Assembly (NCBI GenBank): GCA_009697815.1
Contig: WLRQ01000003.1
Location: 1 to 64,000 of the forward strand
Reading direction: 5' to 3'
Source of the DNA: Actinomycetota bacterium
Lineage (GTDB): Bacteria; Actinomycetota; Actinomycetes; S36-B12; CAIYMF01
Length of the DNA stretch: 64,000 nucleotides
This document shows, piece by piece, positions 16,574 through 25,526 of the stretch. The stretch's first letter is position 1; every line of letters starts with the position of its first letter. The position numbers and the translations under genes are program-made. Under the pieces are notes generated by a model that searched no databases, was not told the DNA's origin, and was given only the letters and a program-made list of their open reading frames with translations.

Positions 16574-18079
16574 CTAGGACGCCAGCCGTCGTGGCTCGAC
16601 CTGATCAAGGGCCTCAGCGCTATCGCGGATATTGCGCAGCATCGATCCGAAGATGATCCCGTGGAACGGGGCGACGCTTCGCCAGTAGAGGTGTCCGGGA
16701 ACGCCCTGCGGGTGGAATAGTGCCCGCTGGGTATAGACGGTCACGGGCCGACCTCGTGACCCACCCTCGGTGTGGATCCGAAGCTCGAGCCAGGCCAGGC
16801 CTGGCATCCGGAACTCACCCCGGAGCCTGAGCAACTGCTCGGGGATTCGCTCCTCGACGCGCCAGAAGTCGAGTGGGTCGCCCACGCGCAACCGATCGGG
16901 GTCGCGGCGCCCTCGCGCCAGCCCAACCCCGCCGGAGAACCGGTCGATCCAGCCGCGCGCCGCCCACGCGAGGGGGAATGAGTAGTACCCGCGTTCGCCG
17001 CCGAGACCTTCGATCACCTTCCAGAGCGAGTTCGGGCTCGAGTGCACCACGGTTGAGCGCTCATCGAGGTACATCGAGCCGCCTGCCCAGTCTGGGTCCG
17101 AGGGCAGCGGGTCGCTCGGTGCACCGGGCAGGCTCGAGCTCGACCAGGTGGTGTGCACGTCGGCCTGTTGGATCTTGCTCAATGCGAGGTGGACCGCGCG
17201 CTCGTAGGGCACGAGCCCCTCGGGTGGATCGGGGATGTACTGGGCGATGTCGTGCTCATGGCAGACGGTGCGCATGGTCAGGCTCTCGACAAGCGGCTTC
17301 GCCATCGCGCGCGGGACCGGCGTGATCAGGCCCACCCACCTGCTTGAGAGGCGCGGGGTGAGCACCGGCATCGGCAGCACGAGGCGCTTGCGCAGCCCCG
17401 CCGTTTGGGCGAAGCCGCGCATCATGCCCTCGTAGCTCATGACATCGGGCCCACCGAGTTCGAAGGTGCGATTTACCTCAGGCGGCAGGCCGGCAGCGGC
17501 GACGAGGTAGTAGAGGACATCCCGGATTGCCATCGGCTGGGTGGGGGTGCGCACCCACGACGGGGTGACCATCACCGGAAGTCGCTCACTGAGATAGCGC
17601 ACCATCTCAAAACTCACTGAGCCGCTCCCGATGATGACGGCGGCTCGCAGTTCGGCGGTGGGGACGCCACTGGCGAGCAGGATCTCGCCGACCTCCCGGC
17701 GACTGCGCATGTGCCGGCTGAGGGATTCAGGGGCGATGTCTGGTTGGAGGGCGCCCAGGTAGACGATCCGCTTGACTCCCTGATCGCGCGCATTGGACGC
17801 GAACAGGCGGGCGATGTGGCGCTCGACCTCGTCGTAGCCCACGCCACTCATAAGTGAGTGGAGCAGGTAGTAAGCGGCGTCGATCCCCTCGAGGGATGCC
17901 TTGACGGAGTCCGGGTTGCCGGCGTCTCCCGCGACCACCTCGACGTCGCCCACCCACGTGCGGTCGGCGAGGCGCTCGGGATGGCGCGCCAAGACTCGGA
18001 CTTCGTGGCCGGCGGCGAGCAGTTCGGGCACGAGGCGCCCGCCGATGTAGCCGGTCGCCCCGGTGACCAAACAGCGCAT
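16574..18079 (-). CDS. NAD(P)-binding SDR/NmrA-type protein with C-terminal DUF2867
   Basis: The 501-residue protein has an N-terminal Rossmann domain (MRCLVTGATGYIGGRLVPELL, with the GxxGxxG of extended SDRs, then AYYLLHSLM and KRIVYLGAL) of about 320 residues. The C-terminal part (about 350-495) is a START/DUF2867-like domain (DPLDFWRVEERI, LRLRGEFRMPGLAWLEL, RSVAPFHGIIFGSMLRNI). E. coli YbjT has the same layout. It is probably an NAD(P)-dependent reductase or isomerase acting on a hydrophobic ligand; the substrate is unknown. Confidence 0.85.
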   Translation of the reverse strand: MRCLVTGATGYIGGRLVPELLAAGHEVRVLARHPERLADRTWVGDVEVVAGDAGNPDSVKASLEGIDAAYYLLHSLMSGVGYDEVERHIARLFASNARDQGVKRIVYLGALQPDIAPESLSRHMRSRREVGEILLASGVPTAELRAAVIIGSGSVSFEMVRYLSERLPVMVTPSWVRTPTQPMAIRDVLYYLVAAAGLPPEVNRTFELGGPDVMSYEGMMRGFAQTAGLRKRLVLPMPVLTPRLSSRWVGLITPVPRAMAKPLVESLTMRTVCHEHDIAQYIPDPPEGLVPYERAVHLALSKIQQADVHTTWSSSSLPGAPSDPLPSDPDWAGGSMYLDERSTVVHSSPNSLWKVIEGLGGERGYYSFPLAWAARGWIDRFSGGVGLARGRRDPDRLRVGDPLDFWRVEERIPEQLLRLRGEFRMPGLAWLELRIHTEGGSRGRPVTVYTQRALFHPQGVPGHLYWRSVAPFHGIIFGSMLRNIRDSAEALDQVEPRRLAS

Positions 18080-18132
18080 GGTCTTAGTCTGCAGTGGGGA
18101 GGCCGAGGTCGCACGCCCAAGGCGTGGTGGCC

Positions 18133-19110
18133 TCACACGCGGGGCGTGTTACCGGTGGAGCCGTATCCGGAGGAGCCCGATGATCCTGTGGGGCCGGGGA
18201 GGGTGCCACGTTGCAGAACCGGGACGCGTACCCCGGCGGCGTCGAAGGCGAGCTTGACGCGTTCGCGCAACGCGCGCGCCGCGACCATCTGCTGGTCCGG
18301 TGCCGCCTTGGCCGTGATGCGGATGAACACGGCATCGCCACTGACGCTCTCGACACCCGCATAGATCGGAGTGCCGAACAGGATCGCGTCGTACGAGGGA
18401 TCGGCGTCCATCGCGGCCCCGACTTCCTCGACGATCCGCCGTACCCGGTCGAGATCTTCGTTGTACGCGATAGGAACGTCGACAACGGCCATAGTCCAGC
18501 CCTGCGAACGGTTTCCGACTCGCAGGATCTCGCCATTGCGGACGTACCAGACGATTCCCGACATGTCGCGCACGCGCGTGACCCGGAGCGTGACCTCCTC
18601 AACCGTGCCGATCGCCGGACCGAGATCGACGAAGTCGCCCACGCCGTATTGGTCCTCCAGTACGAGGAAGATCCCCGAGAGGAAGTCCTTCACCATCGTC
18701 TGCGCGCCGAACCCGAGCGCCACGCCGATGACGCCCGCACTTGCCAGGAGCGGACCGAGATTCACGCCGATCTGTGCGAGGACGACGAGCGATGCAACCC
18801 CGAACACGGTGAACGTCGCGGTGCTCTTGAGCAGCTGGCCCATGGCTTCCGCACGCTGTTCGCGACGCGCGCCCATGAGCACCGAGGTGAGTTCCTGGGT
18901 GTGCTCGGCGGCCCGCGCCTGTCCGGGGCGTTCCTCTCGCAGGCGACCCTTGGCGTTGTTGGTGATGCGGTGGATGATCCGCACGAGAAGCCACCAGAGC
19001 AGGAACGACAACGCAACCGTGACGATGATCACGAGCGCATTCGTCGAGAGCCATGCGCCGATCTGGAGTCTGATCGAATCCACGTTCGTGGCGGCCAGCA
19101 AAGGGTGCAT
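18133..19110 (-). CDS. MscS-family mechanosensitive ion channel
   Basis: The 325-residue protein has two N-terminal helices (LSTNALVIIVTVALSFLLWW and a helix near residue 95-115), then the pore helix and conserved core GVIGVALGFGAQTMVKDFLSGIFLVLEDQYGVGDFVDLG, the MscS signature. A cytoplasmic beta domain follows (VEEVTLRVTRVRDMSGIVWYVRNGEI) and the C-terminus is Gly/Ser-rich. It releases solutes on hypo-osmotic shock. The -10 TAGGCT lies seven bases before the start. Confidence 0.92.
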   Translation of the reverse strand: MHPLLAATNVDSIRLQIGAWLSTNALVIIVTVALSFLLWWLLVRIIHRITNNAKGRLREERPGQARAAEHTQELTSVLMGARREQRAEAMGQLLKSTATFTVFGVASLVVLAQIGVNLGPLLASAGVIGVALGFGAQTMVKDFLSGIFLVLEDQYGVGDFVDLGPAIGTVEEVTLRVTRVRDMSGIVWYVRNGEILRVGNRSQGWTMAVVDVPIAYNEDLDRVRRIVEEVGAAMDADPSYDAILFGTPIYAGVESVSGDAVFIRITAKAAPDQQMVAARALRERVKLAFDAAGVRVPVLQRGTLPGPTGSSGSSGYGSTGNTPRV

Positions 19111-19117
19111 GGCTGGA

Positions 19118-19123
19118 AGCCTA
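19118..19123 (-). promoter_or_regulatory. -10 box of a leaderless mscS transcript
   Basis: TAGGCT on the minus strand ends seven bases before the ATG at 19110, between the MscS gene and the end of the peptidase gene. Confidence 0.45.
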
Positions 19124-19125
19124 GG

Positions 19126-21204
19126 TCAGGACAGTCGCAGACCGGTCCAACGCGCGGTGAAGGCGAGCATCTCCGCACTCTCCTCGACCGACTTCGAGAC
19201 CGAGCGGGCCCCGTGACCCACATCGCTCGCGGCGCGGATGAGGATCGGCCGGGTGCCGCTGGAGGCGTGTTGGAGCGCGGCGCACAGCTTGCGTCCGTGC
19301 ATGGGGTCGGTGCGGGTGTCGTTGTCGAACACCATGAACAATGTGGCTGGGTAGTCGACGCCCTCCATCACGTGGTGGTAGGGGGAATAGCTGAGCAGCC
19401 AGTCGAGCTCCTCGGGCACGGCGGGGTCGCCGTACTCCACCGTCCAGGTAGGCCCGAGCTGCGAGGTCACGTAGCGCACCATGTCCAGCAGTGGAGCCAT
19501 GCAGACCACGGTGCCGTAGAGGTCGGGGCGTTGCGTGAGGGCTGCGCCGACAAGTAGCCCGCCGTTGCTGCCGCCGGACACTGCGAGGTGCTCGCGCGAA
19601 GTCCAGCCTTCGTCGGTGAGCCACTGGGCCGCGGCGTGGAAGTCGTCGAAGACATTCTGCTTGTTGCCGAGCATGCCGTCGCGGTGCCAGTCCTCGCCCT
19701 CTTCGCCGCCGCCGCGGATGCCCGCGACGGCATACACGCCTCCGGCCTCGACCCACGCGAGCATCGTGGCTGAGTAGCCCGGCTGCATCGAGATCCCGAA
19801 ACCGCCATAGCCGTAGAGGATTGTGGGCCGCGGCCGGTCGGGGATCTCGGTGGGGGAGAGCACGAACATGCGTACCTCGGTGCCGTCGGCCGAGGTGTAG
19901 GTGACCTGTCGACTGTGCACGCGAGGCACCTCGACCGTGCCGGGAGGTGAGGCGTACAGGGCAACCTCACCGGTGCGCGCGTCATAGGAGTAGACGTTGG
20001 GCAGCGTCGTGTAGTCGGTGTAGACGAACCAGATCATCGGGCCGCCGTCGGGGCGCTCGACGAGGCCCCCCAGTGTGCCGACCCCGGGCAGGGGGATGCG
20101 TCCGACGAACTCGCCCGTGGCGAGGTCGTGCAGCGTGAGATCTCCGACGGTGTGCCTGGTCCACGACACGGCCAGGAGCGGGCGCTCGAGGTCGTCGCCG
20201 TCGAGGATCGCGTAGTCCTCGACGACGGCGTCGGGGTCTTCGGGGATGAGATCGACCCAGTGCTCGATGGTCGGGGTGGTGGGGTCGGCAACGGCGATGC
20301 GACCTCGGGGTGCGTCGCGGTCGGTGGAGATGTAGGCGCGCCCGTCGCGCCCGAAGTGCAGGGAGGTCTGGGCATCGACGTCGATCTGCACCTCGACCAG
20401 CAGCGGCGCCTCGGGGGAGGACGTGGTGAGGTCGGCGATCCACAGGTCGTTGCGGGGCTCGGTGCCCTCCGAGCTTGAGATCTGGAGCCAGCGTCCGTCG
20501 CGGCTCACGGATGCGCCGTAGTAGTTGGTGGCGACGAGGCCATCGCCGAACACCATGACGTCGGTGTCGGGGTCGGTGCCCACGCGGTGCAGCCACACGC
20601 GGCGGTGGAACTGCTGTTCATCCTCGGGCAGCAATGCCGGGTCGAGCCGGCGCACGTAGTAGTACGACTCGCCGCCCGGGAGCCAGGCGATGGGGGAGTA
20701 GCGGGCCCGGTCGATCGGGCCGTCGACGACCTCGCCGGTGACGACATCCATCACCCGGACGATCGACTCCTCGGTGCCGCCCTCGGACAGCTGGTAGGCC
20801 AGCAGGTGGCCTTCCTTGCTCGGCTGCCAGGAGTCGAGGGTGGTGAGGCCACTCGGATCGATCGCCATGGGGTCGAGCAGGATCCGCTCGGTGCCGTCAG
20901 GGTCGATCGTCCAGAGCACGGCAAACTGCTGATCCCCGGTGCGCCGCATGAAGAAACAGCGATCGTCGCGGAAGTAGGGCGGTGAGATGCCGCCGGCCGA
21001 CAGTAGCTCGCCGACGCGCGCGCGGAAGTGGTCGACGGTGGTCCACTCGTCCGATTCCGCTGCGAAGAGCGCGGACTGCGCGGCGGACCACTCAACCGTG
21101 CGTTCGTCATCGGACTTCTCGAGCCACCGGTAGGGGTCGGCGACGAGCCGGCCGTGGAGATCCTCGACGAGGTCGAGGCGCGGGGCATCGGGATATGTCG
21201 GCAC
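19126..21204 (-). CDS. prolyl oligopeptidase family serine peptidase (S9A)
   Basis: The 692-residue cytoplasmic enzyme has an N-terminal seven-blade beta-propeller (about residues 70-410, with many WxxD and GRWLQIS blades) and a C-terminal alpha/beta hydrolase. The nucleophile Ser is in VSGGSNGGLL, the Asp in FDNDTRTDPMHGRK and the His in SDVGHGARS. The N-terminal DPYRWLEKSDDERT is the family signature. It cleaves short peptides after proline (or basic residues, as in oligopeptidase B). TAGGGT six bases before the GTG suggests a leaderless message; it diverges from malQ. Confidence 0.92.
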   Translation of the reverse strand: MPTYPDAPRLDLVEDLHGRLVADPYRWLEKSDDERTVEWSAAQSALFAAESDEWTTVDHFRARVGELLSAGGISPPYFRDDRCFFMRRTGDQQFAVLWTIDPDGTERILLDPMAIDPSGLTTLDSWQPSKEGHLLAYQLSEGGTEESIVRVMDVVTGEVVDGPIDRARYSPIAWLPGGESYYYVRRLDPALLPEDEQQFHRRVWLHRVGTDPDTDVMVFGDGLVATNYYGASVSRDGRWLQISSSEGTEPRNDLWIADLTTSSPEAPLLVEVQIDVDAQTSLHFGRDGRAYISTDRDAPRGRIAVADPTTPTIEHWVDLIPEDPDAVVEDYAILDGDDLERPLLAVSWTRHTVGDLTLHDLATGEFVGRIPLPGVGTLGGLVERPDGGPMIWFVYTDYTTLPNVYSYDARTGEVALYASPPGTVEVPRVHSRQVTYTSADGTEVRMFVLSPTEIPDRPRPTILYGYGGFGISMQPGYSATMLAWVEAGGVYAVAGIRGGGEEGEDWHRDGMLGNKQNVFDDFHAAAQWLTDEGWTSREHLAVSGGSNGGLLVGAALTQRPDLYGTVVCMAPLLDMVRYVTSQLGPTWTVEYGDPAVPEELDWLLSYSPYHHVMEGVDYPATLFMVFDNDTRTDPMHGRKLCAALQHASSGTRPILIRAASDVGHGARSVSKSVEESAEMLAFTARWTGLRLS

Positions 21205-21210
21205 TCGATC

Positions 21211-21216
21211 ACCCTA
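21211..21216 (-). promoter_or_regulatory. -10 box of a leaderless oligopeptidase transcript
   Basis: TAGGGT on the minus strand ends six bases before the GTG at 21204. Confidence 0.45.
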
Positions 21217-21315
21217 GGAGTGCGACGGGCCCCGGGCGTGGACCCTCGGAGTGTGGTGTGTCACCGCAGTGCAGGGTCAGTGGTGCGGCGACATTCCACC
21301 CGACAGGATGAGTTC

Positions 21316-23490
21316 GTGAACATCGACCTCGCCGAGCTCGCGGCGGCACATGGTGTGGCGACCGAGTTCTGGGATCAGGCGGGCCAGCACCACGACGTGT
21401 CGGAGGAGACGGTCGTCGCGGTGCTCGCGGCCCTCGACGTCGAGGCTGGCACCGCCGAGCAGGTGGCTGCCGCGAAAGCCGAGCACCTGCTTCGAGATTG
21501 GCGCAGAACCCTGGCGCCGGTGTACGTCCGGCGCGAGGATGAGGAATCCACGGCGTGGGTGCATGTCCCGCATGGCGCGGGTGTGCGGATGTGGGTCGAT
21601 CTCGAGGATGGCGGCGCGCGGATCGATCTCTCGCAGGTCGATCGGTGGGTCGACCCTGTGGAGGTCGATGGCGCGATGGTGGGCGAGGCGACGTTCGCAC
21701 TCCCAAACGACCTGCCCACGGGGTGGCACCGCCTCGGGGTCGAGATCACGGCGGCAGCAGCCGAGCAGGCCTCGACGAGTCTGGTGATCACACCGCACCA
21801 CCTCGAACTACCGGAGCGCCTCACCCGTAGTAGGGGTTGGGGCTTCGCCGCGCAGTTGTACTCGGTGCGATCGCATCAGTCCTGGGGGCTCGGCGATCTC
21901 TCCGACCTCTCCGAGCTTGCGCAATGGAGTGGCCGCGATCTCGGTGCCGACTTCGTCCTTGTCAACCCACTTCATGCGGCCTCGCCCGTGCCCCCGATGG
22001 CGCCGTCGCCCTATCTCCCGGTGACTCGCCGGTTCGCCAACCCCATCTACCTTCGGGTTGAGGCGATCCCTGAGTTCGCCCAACTCGCTGACCTCGACCG
22101 CGTCGAGTGCGACTCGCTCGCGGGCTCAGTGAGGCCGATGAACGCCTCGCCCGAATTGCTTGATCGTGATCGCGTCTGGGCGGCGAAGAGGCGCGCGCTC
22201 GAGCTCGTTCACCGCGTCCCATTGACCTCCGAACGCTCTGCTGCCTATGAGGCTTTCCGTGAGAGGGAGGGAGAGGGCCTCGCGGACTTCGCCCTGTGGT
22301 GCGCGCTCGCCGATACCTATGGCCAGCCGGCGTCGTGGCCCATAGATCTCGCCGATCCGCATGGCGCGGCCGCCTCGCTCGCTCGAGAGACGCTGGCTGG
22401 GCTCGTCGATTTCCACACGTGGTGCCAGTGGGCGCTCGACGCGCAACTGGCCGCGGCACAAGCCGCCGCACGCGAGTCGGGGATGTCGATCGGGATCATG
22501 CACGACCTCGCCGTCGGCGTTCACCCCGAGGGCGCCGACTCCTGGGCGCTGCGCGATGTGCTCGCGCGCGGGATTGCGGTGGGCGCTCCGCCGGACATGT
22601 ACAACCAGATCGGGCAAGACTGGTCGCAACCACCGTGGCGCCCCGATTCCCTTGCAGAACAAGGGTTTGTGCCCTACCGAGACATGTTGCGCACGGTGCT
22701 GAGGCATTCCGGTGGAATCCGTGTCGACCATGTCCTGGGGTTGTTCCGGCTGTGGTGGATACCCCGAGGCATGTCCTCGGGTCAGGGCACCTACGTCCGT
22801 TACGACCACGACGCCCTCGTGGGAATCCTGGCGCTCGAGGCGCAGCGGGCCGGCGCGGTCGTGATCGGGGAGGACCTCGGCACTGTCGAGTCATGGGTGC
22901 AGGACGTCCTGCGCGACCGAGGTGTGCTCGGCACGTCGATCCTGTGGTTTGAGAACGAGGCCGACGGCACCCCTCGGGCCCCCGAGCACTGGCGGGAGCT
23001 CGCACTCGCGAGCGTGACGACCCACGACCTTCCCCCTACGGCCGGGTACCTCGAGGGGGAGCACGTGCGCCTGCGTCACGAGCTCGGGTTGCTGGCCACG
23101 TCCTACGACGACGAGCTCGCGGGACATCGACGCACCCTCGAGGCGTGGACGGGCGCACTTGCGGCGGCGGGTTTGCTTGCGGACGAGCACGCCGACGCGG
23201 ACACCGGGTACACCATGGGGGCAGGGGATGTTGACGGCATCGTCGAGGCGCTCCACCGCTATCTCGCCATGACACCGGCCAGGCTGCTTGCGATCTCTCT
23301 CGCCGATGCCGTCGGTGATCGTCGGGCCCAGAACCAGCCCGGTACCGACCAGGAGTACCCCAACTGGCGGGTTCCGCTCACCGACGCGGCCGGTCGGGTC
23401 GTGCTTCTCGAGGACCTCCCTGGGATCGAGTTGCTGAACCGGCTTGTGAGCCACATCGCCAGTGGATCGAACGTAAGATCACCCTCATGA
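21316..23490 (+). CDS. malQ: 4-alpha-glucanotransferase (amylomaltase, GH77)
   Basis: The product is 724 residues, the longer actinobacterial/enteric form with an N-terminal beta-rich extension of about 250 residues. GH77 signatures: GFAAQLYSVRSHQSWGLGDL, DFVLVNPLHA, GIRVDHVLGLFRLWW with the nucleophile Asp, VIGEDLGTV with the general acid Glu, and SVTTHDLPPTAGY with the stabilising Asp. It transfers maltooligosaccharide segments between alpha-glucans in maltose/glycogen metabolism. The GTG at 21316 is preferred over longer forms because AGGATG precedes it and the family N-terminus begins there. Confidence 0.93.
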   Translation: MNIDLAELAAAHGVATEFWDQAGQHHDVSEETVVAVLAALDVEAGTAEQVAAAKAEHLLRDWRRTLAPVYVRREDEESTAWVHVPHGAGVRMWVDLEDGGARIDLSQVDRWVDPVEVDGAMVGEATFALPNDLPTGWHRLGVEITAAAAEQASTSLVITPHHLELPERLTRSRGWGFAAQLYSVRSHQSWGLGDLSDLSELAQWSGRDLGADFVLVNPLHAASPVPPMAPSPYLPVTRRFANPIYLRVEAIPEFAQLADLDRVECDSLAGSVRPMNASPELLDRDRVWAAKRRALELVHRVPLTSERSAAYEAFREREGEGLADFALWCALADTYGQPASWPIDLADPHGAAASLARETLAGLVDFHTWCQWALDAQLAAAQAAARESGMSIGIMHDLAVGVHPEGADSWALRDVLARGIAVGAPPDMYNQIGQDWSQPPWRPDSLAEQGFVPYRDMLRTVLRHSGGIRVDHVLGLFRLWWIPRGMSSGQGTYVRYDHDALVGILALEAQRAGAVVIGEDLGTVESWVQDVLRDRGVLGTSILWFENEADGTPRAPEHWRELALASVTTHDLPPTAGYLEGEHVRLRHELGLLATSYDDELAGHRRTLEAWTGALAAAGLLADEHADADTGYTMGAGDVDGIVEALHRYLAMTPARLLAISLADAVGDRRAQNQPGTDQEYPNWRVPLTDAAGRVVLLEDLPGIELLNRLVSHIASGSNVRSPS
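23474..23479 (+). promoter_or_regulatory. -10 box inside the end of malQ
   Basis: TAAGAT ends seven bases before the ATG at 23487, so the downstream membrane protein may have its own leaderless transcript. Confidence 0.45.
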
Positions 23491-23852
23491 CTACGTCCCC
23501 CCGCGTCCACATCCGCACGCGCGCCGCTGCCGCTGCGTTCGTTTCCCTCGTTGCGTTCGTCCTCATGGCGAACCCCGCGATGGCCGAGGACCGCGGGGAT
23601 TCCGGCGACCCGATGTCTATTGGTCAGGTCTTGCTGATCTTCGCGGGGATCCCGATCCTCGTCGTTGCCCTTGTGTGGCTCCTCGTCGCTGCGCCCGGCT
23701 GGACCCGCGCCGGGCGCACGGGAGCCCCCGAGGTGTGGTCGGGTGACCCGGTCGCACTAGGCGGATCGCCGGCTGCGGACGCCGCACCTGCGGCGATCGG
23801 CAGCGAGCCACCCACGAACGAGTCAGCCGGGGGTGCCAGTGCAACCTGGTGA
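23487..23852 (+). CDS. small exported membrane protein, unknown
   Basis: The 121-residue protein has an N-terminal signal-like segment (AAAAAFVSLVAFVLMANPAMAED, probable cleavage after AMA), a transmembrane helix at about residues 45-67 (VLLIFAGIPILVVALVWLLV) and a Pro/Ala/Gly-rich cytoplasmic tail. It overlaps the malQ stop by four bases and the next gene by about 20. It is commonly paired with DUF5130-type genes in actinobacteria as far as I recall. Function unknown. Confidence 0.65.
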   Translation: MTTSPRVHIRTRAAAAAFVSLVAFVLMANPAMAEDRGDSGDPMSIGQVLLIFAGIPILVVALVWLLVAAPGWTRAGRTGAPEVWSGDPVALGGSPAADAAPAAIGSEPPTNESAGGASATW

Positions 23853-24228
23853 CGGATTCACGTCTGAGCAGCGCGCCGAGCTCGCGCACCTGCTCGCGTC
23901 TGCGGATGCCGCCTCCGGGCTCTCGTTCCGCCTCCGTGTCGGCGGCTTGGCCGAGGGTCGCACCAGCGCCGAGGATGCACTCGCCGCCGAGGGCGTGCGC
24001 GCCTCGGACACCGTGCTGATTGCGATCGACCCTGGCTCACGCGTCCTTGAGATCGTCACAGGCACTCGGGCCGCGGCTCGACTCACTGATCGATCGTGCG
24101 CCCTCGCCGCGCTCGCGATGACCTCCTCGTTCTCGGCGGGCGATCTCGTGGGCGGTATCCGCAACGGGATTCAGGTGCTCGCCGATCACGCCGCCGCGCA
24201 GCCAACCGTGCACCTCGACACGTTCTAG
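23833..24228 (+). CDS. DUF5130/TPM-like protein
   Basis: The 131-residue product starts at a GTG inside the preceding gene. The fold resembles TPM domains: FTSEQRAELAHLLASADAAS, GLSFRLRVGGL, ASDTVLIAIDPGSRVLEIVTG and the conserved core LTDRSCALAALAMTSSFSAGDLVGGIRNG. The last motif is what I recall of DUF5130 proteins of actinobacteria. No signal peptide. Translational overlap with the upstream membrane protein suggests joint action at the membrane. Confidence 0.65.
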   Translation: MPVQPGDGFTSEQRAELAHLLASADAASGLSFRLRVGGLAEGRTSAEDALAAEGVRASDTVLIAIDPGSRVLEIVTGTRAAARLTDRSCALAALAMTSSFSAGDLVGGIRNGIQVLADHAAAQPTVHLDTF

Positions 24229-24302
24229 GGCTGGCCCGCGCGTCGTTCTGGCCTGTATCTCACCGGGTATGTTCGCCGCGACAAGACGAGGAGATCGACA
24301 CC

Positions 24303-25526
24303 GTGGTCGACGTACGCCCCTTCCGCGCCCTGCGCCCCCAGCCCGAGCTCGCCCCCAGACTCGTGTCACCGCCCTATGACGTGGTCGATGTCGAAGAGGC
24401 GCGAGCCTATGCCGCTGGCGATCCCGACTCCTTTCTGCGCATTTCGCGCCCCGAGATCGACTTTCCGTCGAGCCTCGACGCCCATGCCGACGAGGTCTAC
24501 GCCCAGGGCCGACGCAATCTCGAGGAGTTCCAGGCCCGCGGCGTTCTCGTTCGCGACGAGGTGCCGACCTACTCGGTCTACCGCCAGGTGATGGGCGGTG
24601 TCGTCCAGGTCGGGGTCGTGGCTGTGGTCGCGGTCGCCGACTACGACGCCCAGCGGATTCGCATCCACGAGTACACCCGACCCGACAAGGAGCTCGACCG
24701 CGTCCGTCACATTGACGCCCTCGACGCACAGGACGAGCCGGTGTTCCTGATCTCGAGGCGGTCGGCCGATGTCGACGCAGTGCTGGCCCAGGTCACCGCG
24801 CGCGAGCCGGCGGTCGACCTCGTCTCACGGGACGGGATCTCGCACACCGTCTGGGTCGTCGATGATCCCGCTGAGGTCGGCGCGCTGCGCCTGGCCCTGG
24901 CCGCCACTGGAGATCTCTATGTCGCCGACGGGCACCACCGCAGCGCGGCGGCGTCGCGCGTCCATGCGCAGCGGGTGGACGCGAGCGGTGAACACGACGC
25001 CTTCATGGCCGTGATCTTCCCGCTTGATTCGGTGCATGTCATGGCCTACAACCGCGTCGTGGCCGACCTCCTCGGCCGCACGCCAGCGAGCTTCCTCGAG
25101 GCAATGGGCGAGCACTTCGACATCGTTGAGTCACCGGTGGCAGTGCTGCCACGTCGTCGCCATGAATTCGGGGTGCATCTCGCGGGTCAGTGGTACGTCG
25201 CCACCGCGCGCGACGAGGTGGTCGACGAGGGCGACGAGTTGGGCTGCCTCGACGTCTCGGTGCTGCAGGAACGCGTGCTCGCGCCATTGCTGGGCATCGA
25301 GAACCCCCGCACCGACGAGCGCATCGCGTTCGTCGGGGGTATCCGCGGCACTGCCGAGATCGAGCGACTGGTGTCCTCGGGCGCGGCCGAGGTCGGGTTC
25401 ACACTGTTCCCGACCTCGACTCACGAACTCGTCGTCGTGGCCGACGCCGGAATGGTGATGCCGCCGAAGTCGACGTGGTTCGAGCCCAAGCTCGCGAGTG
25501 GGCTGTTCGTTCACACGATCAACTAG
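24303..25526 (+). CDS. DUF1015 family protein
   Basis: The 407-residue protein starts at a GTG (VVDVRPFRALRPQPELAPRL) preceded by GAGGAG. Family hallmarks are the N-terminal VSPPYDVV, HEYTRPDKELDR, VADGHHRSAAASRVH and the late FTLFPTSTHELVVVADAG plus MPPKSTWFEPKLASGLFVH. DUF1015 proteins share the ParB/SerK-like fold; an archaeal relative phosphorylates free serine, and bacterial members often neighbour serine-biosynthesis genes. No serine gene is adjacent here, so that role remains unproven. Its stop shares a CTAG palindrome with the convergent M20 gene. Confidence 0.85.
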   Translation: MVDVRPFRALRPQPELAPRLVSPPYDVVDVEEARAYAAGDPDSFLRISRPEIDFPSSLDAHADEVYAQGRRNLEEFQARGVLVRDEVPTYSVYRQVMGGVVQVGVVAVVAVADYDAQRIRIHEYTRPDKELDRVRHIDALDAQDEPVFLISRRSADVDAVLAQVTAREPAVDLVSRDGISHTVWVVDDPAEVGALRLALAATGDLYVADGHHRSAAASRVHAQRVDASGEHDAFMAVIFPLDSVHVMAYNRVVADLLGRTPASFLEAMGEHFDIVESPVAVLPRRRHEFGVHLAGQWYVATARDEVVDEGDELGCLDVSVLQERVLAPLLGIENPRTDERIAFVGGIRGTAEIERLVSSGAAEVGFTLFPTSTHELVVVADAGMVMPPKSTWFEPKLASGLFVHTIN

